From positions 372,001-436,000 of the forward strand of contig JASSKH010000030.1 of assembly GCA_031763025.1 (NCBI GenBank): DNA of 64,000 nucleotides, read 5' to 3'. Each line of letters opens with the position of its first letter. Within the stretch, counting starts at the first letter, position 1. The position numbers were made by a program, and so were the translations under genes. This document shows positions 1 through 11,331 of this stretch, one piece after another. Below the pieces are notes generated by a model, which saw nothing but the letters and a program-made list of their open reading frames with translations, made no database searches and was not told the origin of the DNA. Origin of the DNA: Macrocystis pyrifera (lineage: Eukaryota; Sar; Phaeophyceae; Laminariales; Laminariaceae).

Positions 1-40
1 CCCGAAACGTGCTTGTCGTTCAAAAGGGATTACAGTAATA

Positions 41-255
41 CAGGGCTGTTCACGGGTCGGGTCAAACATCTTGGGTCGGGTCGGGACGGGTCGGGACGGG
101 TCGGGACGGGTCGGGCCGGGTCAGGGTAACCAAATCCGACCCGTGAGATTTTGAAAACTTCCTGACCCAACCTGACCTGACCTGACCCAACCCGTGACAA
201 GTTGAAGACCTTATGATCCGACCCGCGGGTCGGACCATGATCCGTGAAGAGCCCT
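41..255. mobile_element. Short hAT-like inverted-repeat element, copy 1
   Basis: The ends are inverted copies of CAGGGCTSTTCACGGGTC (left end 41-58, right end about 238-255). The interior is almost wholly GGGTC/GACCC repeats on both strands, so the unit can fold on itself. CAGGG-type termini and GGGTCGGGTC subterminal repeats are typical of non-autonomous hAT-superfamily elements. No 8-bp target duplication is clear. It encodes nothing. A second copy is at 1803-2034. Confidence 0.55.
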
Positions 256-530
256 GGTTAATGCGACCCGTGTTCAACAACAAACGCGCGATCCCCCAGG
301 GTTCCATGCAGCTCTCTACAAGCACATCTCGTAAAATTGGGCTTCTTAGGGTATGCAATGCTGAGCATCAATGAAAATCTGTGCCTGTCCCATTTGCCCG
401 ACTCCGTGTGCCCCCCCCCCACTTCCCCCCGCGGCGGCGGTGCTCAGGATGTTAGGGAAGTTCGCGGAGTTATCAGGGGCGTCGGAGCTCGCCCAGTCAC
501 TGCCGGCGCTTGCTGCCGCCCCAGCCGATC

Positions 531-615
531 GGGCAACGCAAGAACGGGCAACGCAAGAGCGGGCAGCGCAAGTGCGGGCAACGCAAGAGGAACCAGCGCA
601 AGAGAGGGCAGCGCG
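531..615 (+). repeat. 15-bp minisatellite
   Basis: Five to six imperfect copies of a unit close to GGGCAACGCAAGAGC. It yields Ala/Gln/Arg-rich open frames on both strands, which look like products of the repeat rather than a gene. Confidence 0.6.
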
Positions 616-619
616 AGAG

Positions 620-1802
620 AACCTTCCTTAGAGTGCGGAGGGCGAGGGTTAGGGAAAGTGACGGCAGCGGCGGTGGCGGGGGCGGCGGGGGCGGCTGGGG
701 CGGCTGTGGTAGGCACGCGCGTCGTTCGCCCTAAGTCTGCTTCCGCTATGAGCACTCGCCGCCATTCTTCTTTGGAGCGCCACCACGGCTCATTGTCGAA
801 GGTGGGCGGCTTTGGTTGCCTCGGAGTTCGATTGGATATGCTGTTATTTTTAATATTGTTGCGTTTGTTGCGGCATTATGTGTTCCACGCCGATTATTCA
901 TAAGCATTCCCCGGCGGAAGAAAACCGAGGACAATCATATTATCCTTATGTTTGCTATCTCACAATGTGCTGCATGAGCTTCAAATTTGATCGCCCATAA
1001 ACACATTCCATCACATCACATCACATCACATCACAGAATTCGCCGGCCCTGGCCACCGACAGAAGAGTACTAACATGTTTGAAACATATCGTACGGAAGT
1101 GTATGGCATTGCGGTATGAGTTGCGGGCGCTGTACTTGGAGAGTGTGGGCTGACGTGATACTGACAGGGAAAGGCGTGGCACGTGCCGATCTGTTATGAG
1201 ATGCTTCTCGGTTCGCTCGGGATGGAGGTATCGTGCATAGATAAAAATAAAACAAAGAAAAATACATATCACTCACCTGGTACACTCGTACAGATCGAAA
1301 GTTTGTTCGAAACTTATACTTTTGCAAGCTGCGTGTGACACTCCGATTCGCGCGTGGAAACAAACCCTGGTCTGCTCGCTTTGCTATACATACGAGGCTC
1401 ACAACCCGTTGGAATAGTACGTGTCGGGGGCTCCGCGTCTCTTTGATCACAGAGACAAGACCCTCTACCTGCATCATTCCAATATCTAGGTTATATATTG
1501 ATCACTGTTGTAGCAGAGGTAAAAGGTTCCGGTAAAGCACCTATCATTTCAACATGTAGGTTTTATACTGGGCATCATTGTAGAGGTGACGTAGGTACCG
1601 GCTGGAGCTCGGCGCACGCTTTTTTCCGTATTGGCCGCTGCTTGCTCTATCCGGGAACGGATGTGTTGCCATTGGGAAGATGTTTTGACATCCACCGTAT
1701 GCAACCATTGCGCTATGCCCGTCGAGCAGGCCTTTTCTCGAAGCGGGTCAAGTCGTAAGGAAAACGCTCGTACTGGTCGATAGATGTGTCACCCCATTTT
1801 TT
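620..1802. other. No gene seen; one dispersed-repeat copy
   Basis: A GC-rich stretch to about 770 is followed by AT-richer DNA. A weak copy of the dispersed repeat described at 8127 lies at about 944-1010, followed by a short CACAT run at 1010-1035. I see no supported exon. Confidence 0.5.
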
Positions 1803-2034
1803 CAGGGCCATTCATGGGTCGGATCAAACCTCGCGGATCAGATCGGGTCGGCAACGGTGCCCGGACCCGATCCGTGATCATTTGAAAAGTCTCCAGACCC
1901 GACCCGATCTGACCCGAGCGGACCCGAGTCGACCCGGCCTGACCCGACCCGACCCGACCCGACCCAGTCCGTGATTTTGAAGAAAAATCCTGACCCAGCC
2001 CACGAATTGGGGTCATGACCCGTGAAGAGCCCTG
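1803..2034. mobile_element. Short hAT-like inverted-repeat element, copy 2
   Basis: It has the same terminal pattern as the element at 41-255: CAGGGCC at the left and GTGAAGAGCCCTG at the right, with a GACCCGACCC-rich interior. It is more diverged from copy 1 inside than at the ends. No coding capacity. Confidence 0.5.
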
Positions 2035-2957
2035 ATGATTTGGCCGCATTTTTCCCGCCTGTCTATGTTCCCGCGCATCGCACAACTCCATCACATGAAC
2101 AGAGCGCGGCGAACACGCGACAACATCATGTCGGGGAGCGGGAGGAGGTAGGAGGGGTAGATTTGGCGGCGTCCCACGAGCAGAGGAGGAGGACGAGGGC
2201 GAGGCCAAAGACGGCCGGGGCGGTTTCCTCGTCGTCGAGGGAACAGAGGACGACCGAGAAAGATCCCCGTCCGGATATGCAGGAGTGGGAGGTGGGTTCG
2301 TGTGGGAAGGAGCGGGGGGTATGCTCGTGTGGGAGGGTTAGTAATTCGGTCTGGAGAATATGCGGTAAGATGGTGAAAACTGTAGGGAGAAGCTGCTTCT
2401 TTGAAATTGTGGTGTAAATATCGGGAGATACATCAGATGCTCCTCGGTGTGTAAACCTAGTAATGAGAACCTATTAATAGTATGGTGTATAAACCTAGCA
2501 ATGAGGACCAAACATGGTGTGTAGACATAGAAATGAGAGCCAAACATGGTGTGTACACGTGTGGTGATGACCTGGTTTTCGGGTTCACCATGGGTTCTGA
2601 TTACTGGCGGGAGTTCTTCTTGGTTTTTAAGGGGCGGAGATGGGGGGGGGGTCCAAACCCATTGTGATTTCACGCGCAGATTTGAGTCCTGCCGACGATG
2701 CCACTTGTTAGGTTTGCCTGTTGAGCAGGTGCTCGTTGGTGCTCACGTGTGTTGTTCGCTTAGAGATAAAAATAAGAGCAGCTTTATTCCGTTCGTGCAC
2801 GACGAGAGACTGAGAGGAAGGCTCGTGCCTCGTTGAGAAAACCCCTGGTTTTCCATCTAAGATACGCCTCCCAAGTACTACAAATACAATTCTAATACCT
2901 GAACCCAGGTAGTTGCCGACCTTTCAGCTTCATTCAAAGCAGTGCTATAACAGGGAG
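2035..2957. other. No gene seen
   Basis: A purine-rich GGGAGG/GAGGAC stretch (2120-2340) and a short tandem repeat around 2480-2560 (AATGAGRRCCAAACATGGTGTG, about three copies) are visible. Nothing else is supported. Confidence 0.4.
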
Positions 2958-3041
2958 ATGTCGGATCCCAGCCAGAATAACGCCTTCCTGGACAACTACC
3001 TAGATGTGCCCGTCGACCTTCCTTGGCCCCCATTTTTAGAG
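2958..3041 (+). CDS. Candidate first coding exon, possibly of PACRG
   Basis: An ATG at 2958 opens 28 codons (beginning MSDPSQNN, ending LPWPPFLE) that stop at a possible donor, GAG|GTAGAG. The exon ends in phase 0 and the first certain PACRG exon at 5850 also starts in phase 0, so joining is possible across a 2.8-kb intron, a size like its other introns. The N-terminus of PACRG is not conserved, so homology cannot settle this. It could also belong to another gene or be chance. Confidence 0.25.
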
Positions 3042-3311
3042 GTAGAGTATTCGGTGTGTGGGACTTATGCTCGAACGACTTTTCGGGAGAGAAGACTAGG
3101 TAAATCGGCTTGTCACGAGGAAAACAGGGTGAAACAGTACGGTCAGCTGTAAAAGATAATACTTATGGTAGAGACAAGAGCACGTTTGCTGGCTTGCCAG
3201 GGATCGGCAGTAAGATGGGTGCACCACTGCTGTACTGCTGTAGCGTTTGTCTGAGCAAAACAAATCTGACTGGCGATAGGGCTCCTCGACAGCAGAGCCA
3301 ATGTTGTACCA

Positions 3312-3375
3312 AACCCTTTTAGGACTGCACTCCCTTTGTCGGGACGAAACACTTGAAATAAGAGTCGAATTTAGG
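3312..3375. repeat. Fragment of GACTGCAGTC palindromic element
   Basis: TTTTAGGACTGCA, then GGGACGAAACACTTGAAAT, matches the left half of the short inverted-repeat family described at 8641. Only this half is clear. Confidence 0.35.
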
Positions 3376-3589
3376 TACACGTACACTGCAGCAGCAAAAG
3401 GGCTACGTGTTTTTTTTTTTCTAGTTTAAAAAATAATATCAGAATCAGTTTTTTCGGGCGAGGTAAAATAAAGCGTTCCGTGAGCGAGGAGCTTCAGAAG
3501 ATCGGAGGATCTACGTCCCCGTACCATAGCGTGCGTCGTCGTTTCTTCTGTTGTACTATTGATATTATGCTACTGCTGTAGTGGCGGTG

Positions 3590-4320
3590 AAATTGTCTGG
3601 AGATGTTTAATATGTTACGAGGGATCGTACTGATCAGAAGCAAGTATGATAGATGAACATAAGCAGGGGTTCACATGTTTTTTTTTGTCAATCTTGGGTT
3701 ATGATTTCTACCAGCAGCGATGGACCCTCGTACCAGCAGCGATGTTGTTCTGTTGCCAGAAGGTGGAATTGTCGGGAGATGTTTATTCTACCGTAGTAGC
3801 GGTCAGTCAAGAAAAAGCCGGCAGGCGTTTCGAACGGTCAGATAATCGGGAGATTTTCCACGTGTGAGTATCGTAGACTACTGCGGTGGCGGGGAGATTG
3901 GCGGGAGATGTCGAATTGGGCGTATCCATGTCGGGGATCTGGTTCAGAGTATGCAAGGCGGGGAATGCGCTAGTGGTTAAATACTCGGGGAGATGCTCTT
4001 AGCCGGGAGTTGTTGTTTTAGTGGTCAAAGAATCGGCGGGTTTATGCTCTTCTGCAACAGTGGCCCAACAACGGCAAGAGGTTCTATTAATAGCGGTCAC
4101 AATGTCGCGGGAGGTTTTACCCCTTAGCGGTGAAGGTGTCGGGAGATGCTATCTCTTGGTGAAAACAAATCGCGAAATATTCTGAGTCGGGACATGTTTT
4201 TTTAAGAGACCAAACGATCGGGAGATGTTCTTCTGGCTGTCAGAAATTATTCTGGAGATGTTCTCGCGGTGAAATACTCAGGAGGTTGTCGGAGTGGCTA
4301 AACAAAGGGGGGGAAAGTTC
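3590..4320 (+). repeat. Diverged minisatellite, CGGGAGATGTT core
   Basis: The core word YCGGGAGATGTT, usually preceded by GCGGTGAAAT-like sequence, recurs at least ten times at uneven spacing of about 40 to 90 bp (for example 3600, 3772, 3848, 3902, 4140, 4210). The array is strongly eroded. No gene is supported inside it. Confidence 0.5.
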
Positions 4321-4744
4321 TACTCATGGACATTAAAACATTCCCTGGGAGGACAAAACCGAGGGAAACCGAAAAAAAAAAAAAAAAAAAAACTTATGTT
4401 CTACCGTACATAGAATATTCAGGAGAAGAGGTGCTCTACGTCCGCTTTTTTTTTTTTTCCCCATTTATTATCTTCGTACCTTTTTTCTGTCTTCTTCCTA
4501 TTATCAGTCGTAACTCAGATCCGGGGTCGCAAAGTATCATAGGCTCTTCTCCGCTTCCTCCCCACTGCGGGTTTCGCCTTGACAGGCGTTTTTTTTTCGC
4601 GACAGTACTTCCGGCCGTTCCTTCCGCCGTCGACTATTTGTAGCATCGAAATGCGCCTACCCACGCAACTATTAATAAGCGCTCTCAGCAGACTATTCCG
4701 TTTTATAATTATTTTCATTTTTACAAATCAACTCAAAAGCCCGA

Positions 4745-4815
4745 TCCACGTTGGGTTCGAACTCCAGCACCAACTCTTGGTAGCTTTCGCGGGTACCGCT
4801 AGACCACGGGGTGGA
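4745..4815 (-). tRNA. tRNA-like sequence (pseudogene or SINE head)
   Basis: On the minus strand there is an A-box-like TGGTCTAGCGG followed about 45 nt later by a B-box-like AGTTCGAACCC, the spacing of a tRNA gene. The T-stem does not pair properly and I cannot close a cloverleaf, so this is more likely a tRNA-derived repeat or relic than a working tRNA gene. A tRNA covariance search would decide. Confidence 0.25.
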
Positions 4816-5376
4816 CCGGTGCTTACAACAAGAACATAGGTCTAATATCAGCGTGGAAGAAAAACGAGACAAAGTTACAGAAGCTCTGAAGACGGGGACT
4901 AAGCTCGCTTGAACTTTCGCCTTTGCCGGCCCAACGAGGGAGAGCGTTTGCAACACGCCATGCGACACGCCGTGCGAGCTGTACGCGTCGCTTATTTTAG
5001 AGGGATAGAAGGCCTATTTTGGAAGGATAGAAGGCATCTGGTAACCCCCCCATGACCCAGAGACCGTGTGCTGGTGCCCAAAGCGACAGATGTGGGGAGC
5101 CAAATTCAAAGATTACCGAAACGATACACAGACAAATAACAGTCTCCCCTTCCCTTCCCTTCACTGCATTGCACCATTTACTATGCTAAACGCAGTGCGA
5201 TAGCTTACTCCTATATTTATTCCAGGAAATGGTTGACGCGCACTGATGCGGACGAGACGAAGAGGGATAGACCTGTGCATCCGTTGATAGGGTTGGGGTT
5301 GGGGCTAGGATTGGGGTTTGTTATACCAGGTATTATTATTATCGTTCTTAGTATTGTAGTTATTTATTATTATTTC

Positions 5377-5690
5377 GTTTGCCCTCTGGCAAACAGTGTG
5401 AGGCATGAGCTTCAACGTTGATCACTCAAAACATTCCTGAAAGAAGCGAAACACGGAAACGAAAGGAAGCTATGCACAAGGTCTAGCCCCCTTCTATGTC
5501 TACTTCCTGCTATGCTTTGTCTACATTAACTCCATTGTTGTCTTTGCTCCCTCCTACGTCTCAAGATGTGCTCTTTACGGTTATTCGTTTGCCCTCTGAC
5601 AATCAGTGTGCGCATGAGCTTCAACGCTTGTCACTCATAAACAATCTCCGAGATAAAAGAAAAAAAACCGAGGGAAATAAAAACAGGAAA
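5377..5690 (+). repeat. Two copies of a dispersed ~90-bp repeat
   Basis: Copies at 5377-5465 and 5581-5690 share TTCGTTTGCCCTCTG, CAGTGTG, CATGAGCTTCAACG and a CTCATAAACAT-like tail followed by A-rich GAAACC sequence. They lie upstream of the first certain PACRG exon. See 8127 for the family. Confidence 0.5.
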
Positions 5691-5849
5691 CCTGTGCTAT
5701 ATTCACGTCGTACACAGGGGTACTGCCAACCATCTTCTCGAAAATGTGATAGAAGCTGCCCGCACTGAACAGCGCAAACGGGAAACCAGGCACCACTGAC
5801 TTGCACTGCACCAATTCGACCCATACAACAACCGAATTTGTTTTTGCAG

Positions 5850-6039
5850 GCGACAAAGACGTACCTCCTGACGCACGGAAAATTCCGCACAACGCCTGCC
5901 AAGCTATTGGCAAGCCTGGCCAGCCTGGAGGTGTCTAGGTCAGCGACCAGCCTCGAGGGGTCTAGGTCGACCAAGGCACGTCCGGTCAGCGCTCCGGCAT
6001 TCGCGAGAAGACGCCGCCCTCTCGCGCCCCCTAAAGCCG
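5850..6039 (+). CDS. PACRG: PACRG exon, variable N-terminal part
   Basis: A strong acceptor (pyrimidine run then TTTTTGCAG) precedes 5850. The frame runs in phase 0 through a basic, Ser/Ala/Pro-rich segment to APPKAG and ends one base into a glycine codon at donor GCCG|GTGCGT. This part matches PACRG only in its last residues, where known members read PPAAGAF. No ATG is in frame before the acceptor, so translation starts upstream. Confidence 0.8.
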
Positions 6040-9000
6040 GTGCGTTGTGCTGGAGAAACCGTTTCAAGGTTGATGTCAATCACCTCTTTTACATGGCCGT
6101 AATCTTTCAATCACCCCCCCCCCCCCCCCGGTTGGGTTGGCGTCGGTTGGCAACGACACGCTGTAAAACATGCCGCTCACTACGTGAGCTAGACATCCAG
6201 GGTACCGTTTTTTTTTTTTTTTTTTTTTTTGGCGGTCGACCATTGCTGGTTGTCGAGTGAGATCATTTGTGCGAAGTAAATAACCTTTAGTTTGCACAAG
6301 GGAATTGATCGTATCACGTAGTGTTCAATGTAAGGCACCCAAGAGGCAGTTACATAGTACTCCCATTGCTGTGTCTGGAAGTGGCTACACCGGAAATTAA
6401 ACTAACTCATTGAGGCTGTCATCCATATGCAAGTCTGCCTCACAAGCGGTTCTTAGTAGGATGCAGCTCACCCTTCATGCGACTCGCCGGACACCTCACG
6501 GCGCTTCGCGCTTGGTGCAAGCAATGTCCGCCTGGTCGGTGAAAACCCGACATGCACCGTCCCGGCACTGTAGGGATGCGAGGGTCTATGGTCATACGAC
6601 TATGGCCATGCATGATATCGAGTACACCCCCCCCCCCTTCAGTGATTTCAGCTACAGTAGCCCCCTCCCCCCCCATGAGGCGGTCTGAGTAAGGCGGTAT
6701 CCCGACATAAGGCGGTCAAAACCCGCTTGGCGCGACTGGGGAATTGCACTCGTAGCCTGCTATAAATAAGCCGGCTTGCCCTCAGATGGCGGGCCTATTT
6801 CTCCAGAGGCGCACCACCGCCCTACTGGGGAGGTTTAGAACAGTTCCGATGCTGATGTTCACCCTTAAGGCATACCTTGGGCAGATAATCGATTTCCGGC
6901 TTCATGATCAAGATATTTCACAGCAACACATCTATGTTCCCAGAATTGTGTGATCTTACCCATGTTGCCGAGTGGGGCCCGTACAATCTGCATTCTCTAC
7001 TGTACGCACTTTCGCGAAATGTTTCCTTGGGACGACTGCAGCAGACGGCCACTGCGTGCCTGGGAGATGATCGATACACTGGTTGGTGTCCTGTTTAGTT
7101 ACGATGGTTGAATGCAAGGAGTCGTACGGCTCGGGCGCGTGACATGACTCTGACCGTTGCTGCTTGGCTCTCACAGTGCTCGAAGACGGTTGGCAACGCA
7201 TTGTTTCGGTCGCTATCATCTCCGACGGCCAAGTGGGTTGAAGTAGCGTGAACGCAGAGTGCTGTCTGGCGAACAAAGTACTGCCGTCCGCATTCAGCTA
7301 GTTCGTCGTGCTGAAACAAGGAACAACCGACTCCTCTCTTTTCTTCTCTCTCTTAGCGTTTGCTTGTTGAAAAACAAATTATTGCCGACTACAGCCCCTA
7401 CTACCAATACGCTCGTCAAAACTATTATTTTCTCAAATAAACTACCTTTGCCAAAATGACTCCCGAAGATAAAACGCCTACTGCGTTGGTCAAAATCCCC
7501 CCCCCCCCCCCCCGTGAAGATAACGCCTACTACGCACGCTTGTCAAAATTAGGATTCTTGAACCCGAACAAACGCCTGCCATGTATACATAGGTGCGTGG
7601 CGCCGCCGGCCGATAGCCGCGACGCTTTTCCGCAAGTACTACGTGAGGGGGGACCTTCCCATCTGCGTCGATCACCGCGGTCAGCGCAACGGCATCCGTT
7701 GGACTATTTCACCGGAGGAGCTCGACTTTCACGTATACCTGCCCATTTTCTTCGACGGATTGAGAGAGGCAAGCAAAGCTTAAGCTGTTTTGTTTCGTCT
7801 TCGTTTACCTCGAGGTTGCTCTTAATATATCGTGTTCCATGTTTAGGTTTTTGTGCTTTTTGTTTTCTACTCGATTAGGTCGAGGTTGCTTTCAATATGT
7901 AGTGTGTTACATGTTCTTTTTGTTTTTTGCTTTTATTTCTATGGTTCATTCGAGGCTGCTCTGAATATGTCGTGTGCCACATTTTGATTGATTTGTTGGC
8001 ATAGTTGTTGTTTGTTTGATTATCTCTCCTTCTCATTTACAGTCATTGTTTGGTTTCGCAGTTTTTTAGTGCGGCTCGGTGTGTACATTGTTCGTCTCAT
8101 GAGTATATTCCGTCATTTTCCTTACTCCGTTTGCCATCCGACAATGTGCAGCACGGGATTCAACGTTGGACGCTCATAAACGTTCCCCGCAAAAAGAAAC
8201 CACCTAAAGGGAAACCTAAACACAAAAGGAAATCATCTGTTCCCACATTTTCGCACATTCTCGCTACTGCTGTACTGTAGGTGGAAGACCCTTACCGTTT
8301 TCTGGCGGTGCAGGGGACCTTGGACATGATAGAGGGCGCTCCGGAGAAAGTGCTCCCCGTCATCCCGCAGGTATGCACGCCAACGCGGCAAGAAAACCGG
8401 ATGCTGAGTACGTTTTTTGGCGCCACCGATGGGGGTTCAAATATGACATTCGGCGCGTGTTACTTGACAATGGGTTGCAATTAGGGGCAGCCTCGTTTTG
8501 GCGAAACTACTCCTGACTGAGGGGAGCTTCTCGACTGAAATAAGTGCCCAATACGTACGGATCGTTTTTATTATGTTGCAAGCATTTTTCGTTTCGACAC
8601 CTACCGTAGAGGCCATCGGATTGCTCATCCGGGTTGACCGTTTTAGGACTGTTAAGACTGCAGTCCTGTATTGGGGACACACTGCTTAGAATTTGACTGA
8701 TTTATCCCCAAAACGGGACTGCACTTTGCCGTAAAAACGTTAAAGCTATATTGCAGATACACACGTACGGTAGTACGGTTACTCGTCAAGTGAGGAAGGA
8801 GCCTACCAAAAACAAAGCAGGTGGCTTATCAAACCCCCACCGTAGCATGGTTGCTACGAACCGGTACGGGAGACGGGTATGTTCGGGCGTGTCAAGGCCT
8901 GGTTTCGGCCGAACTGGATGCTTTCTGGGTTTCAGGCTTTCCATCACTGCGGAGGCGTGCAACGGTATACAGGGGTACGTACAGTAGCTCCTATTTTTGT

Positions 9001-11297
9001 CTGAGGCTCTTCACTTGATTACGTATAGTATAGGAGCTCTCTATCTCACCCAGGCTGGCAACAGAACAGATCAAGATGAACAATCCGAGGACCTGCACTA
9101 GGTGTACTGGGGACCATAGTAAATAGGACCTACGGTACACACAAAAACCTACATATTTCACTATTTTTTTTAGCAACAATATTTGGTCCTATTAACCGTG
9201 GTCCCCCGTAATACCTGGTACATATTCAGAATGGCATTCCCACAATATAGGGTACGTAGTGCCTTGGCTAACCTTTTTACAGTAGTACTGCAGTCCCATT
9301 TTGCAGTCCCATTTTGGGGACAAACCAGTCAAATTCTTACTACGGGGGTACATAGTTAATAGGACCTATGGTATACATAAAAACCTATATATTTACCTAT
9401 TTTTACTAACAATATTCGGTCCTATTTACTATAACGGGAAACCTATATATTTACCTATTTTTACTAACAATATTCGGTCCTATTTACTATAACGGGTAAC
9501 GGGTCCATAGTTAACGGGACCAAATTTTGTTAGTAAAAATAGGTAAATATATAGGTTTTTATGTATACCATAGTTAACGGGACCAAATTTTGTTAGTAAA
9601 AATAGGTAAATATATAGGTTTTTATGTATACCATAGGTCCTGTTAACTATGGACCCCCGTAATAGTAGTTCGTCCTCAAAACGGGACTGCAGTCCTAAAA
9701 AGGGCTCGGGAACCCCGTCAGTTCCAGTGACAAGAACAAATGGCAAAAAAGCGCAACCTCTATCGTAGCGCGGGTCTGCGGGATCATATGCAGTAGGCTG
9801 CGTATCATATGAGGGAGGGACGGTCTTTCGGAGCGGGTCCCTCGCGGTCATAGTTCCGCTTTTAAGACATCAGTATGATCGGAAGCATGATATGCGTTTC
9901 GATGGCTACAATGTGTACAAGTGTACCTTATATTTCTGATCAGACTGATGCTGGGTTTAGGGGGAGCGGTCAGCCAATAGGTCTAGCCACGGTCTCCAAT
10001 TTGATTTATAGCGTCTCTGCGCGGGATGTTCTGTCCGGGTTTGCACCGCAAAACGGTTGACTTCTCAGGCGTTTCACTTTTTTGCTCATGGGTTAGCCAT
10101 CCTTTTTTTTGGTTTTTCTTGTCGTCAATACGTCTTGTGCACTGCAGCGGCTCGACTCGTAATGAGTGACCTAAACAGGCAGGGCGGGTGTTGCAAGTGC
10201 CACACAGGATTGGCTAAGTAAACGTGCGTGTCTGTGACTCAACCGTTCCGACGCGGCTATGCACAGGCATCGGAGTAATTGATACCATTTTCGTACGCAA
10301 TAGAATATGAAAACATCAACAGTAAACGGGGACTTATGTCATTTGCTGTGTTAAAACGCGACTTCTCCTCAAGGCTTCGTCCGTACGGAACATCCAGAAC
10401 CATAGCTCATCTCCCCGGCTCTGTTTTAGTATGGTTGCTCATTTGGCCCCTGGTCTTCCGAAAGCGCTCGTAGTAGACATAATGGGAGTAGCTGCGCCCC
10501 CTCACTTCTCTGGCCCCCCTCGTCCCCCCCTATCTCATCCACGACGGTATGTGTCGACGACATAAACGCTTGGCATTCGGTACATGTTGGACACGACAAT
10601 CGCCCTGGGTCCCGACCCGACTCGATCTCACCCCACCCCACCCCACCGCACCCCCCCCCCCCCTCCCGCTCTTCCCCTCACCCCACTCCACCCCCACCCA
10701 ACTCCATCCCGCCTCACCCCACCCCACCCCGCCTCTTTGTCATCCGTATCTCCTCTCTGGGCGTTCCGCAACGATCCGGACAACGCCCCGGCCAACGCAC
10801 GTTGCACGAAAATCCCGCCGAAAAGTTGGTGTTGCCCACGAAGACCGCCCTGAACACTCGGGAGCCGCGCATAATCTGCCCCACGCTCAAGATCCTCCAG
10901 CAAATGATTCTTCTTTGTCCTATGATTGGCCAAGCGCTGGTGCCCTACTACCGGCAGGTACGAGGAAAAAGAGGCGTTCTTTAGGCTGTATTCGCAGCGG
11001 GCTTACAGGGGGGGGGGGGGGGTGTGGGACGATTTTTCAAGGGAGGGGGGGGGGCTCGGGCTGAACAGGGCGAGTATTTTTTACTTATGTTCCTCGGTTA
11101 GCTTTGGTCGACGCCCCTCCTTGGAATCGCGGGTGCGTTTTTGCATGCACGTGAGTCTTCTGACGGCTGCATTCGTAGATCTGGGCGTTTTTTTTTTTTT
11201 TTCGTGTGAAAGATGTTCGACAGCCGATTTAATGCATACCACGGGCTGGATTTCAAAGAAACGGGCAAACATGAATACATCATCATTGTTATTATTG

Positions 11298-11331
<34 letters not shown>

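Noticed and set aside
371-903. Frames of 86 and 188 codons near the left edge
   Set aside because: They are Ala/Arg/Gly-rich because of the 15-bp repeat and high GC; no splice-supported structure or domain is seen.
9480-9851. A frame with repeated [20 protein letters not shown] (also near 12170 and 55333)
   Set aside because: It is the TACGGGGG MITE read through; it recurs wherever the MITE occurs and has no function of its own.
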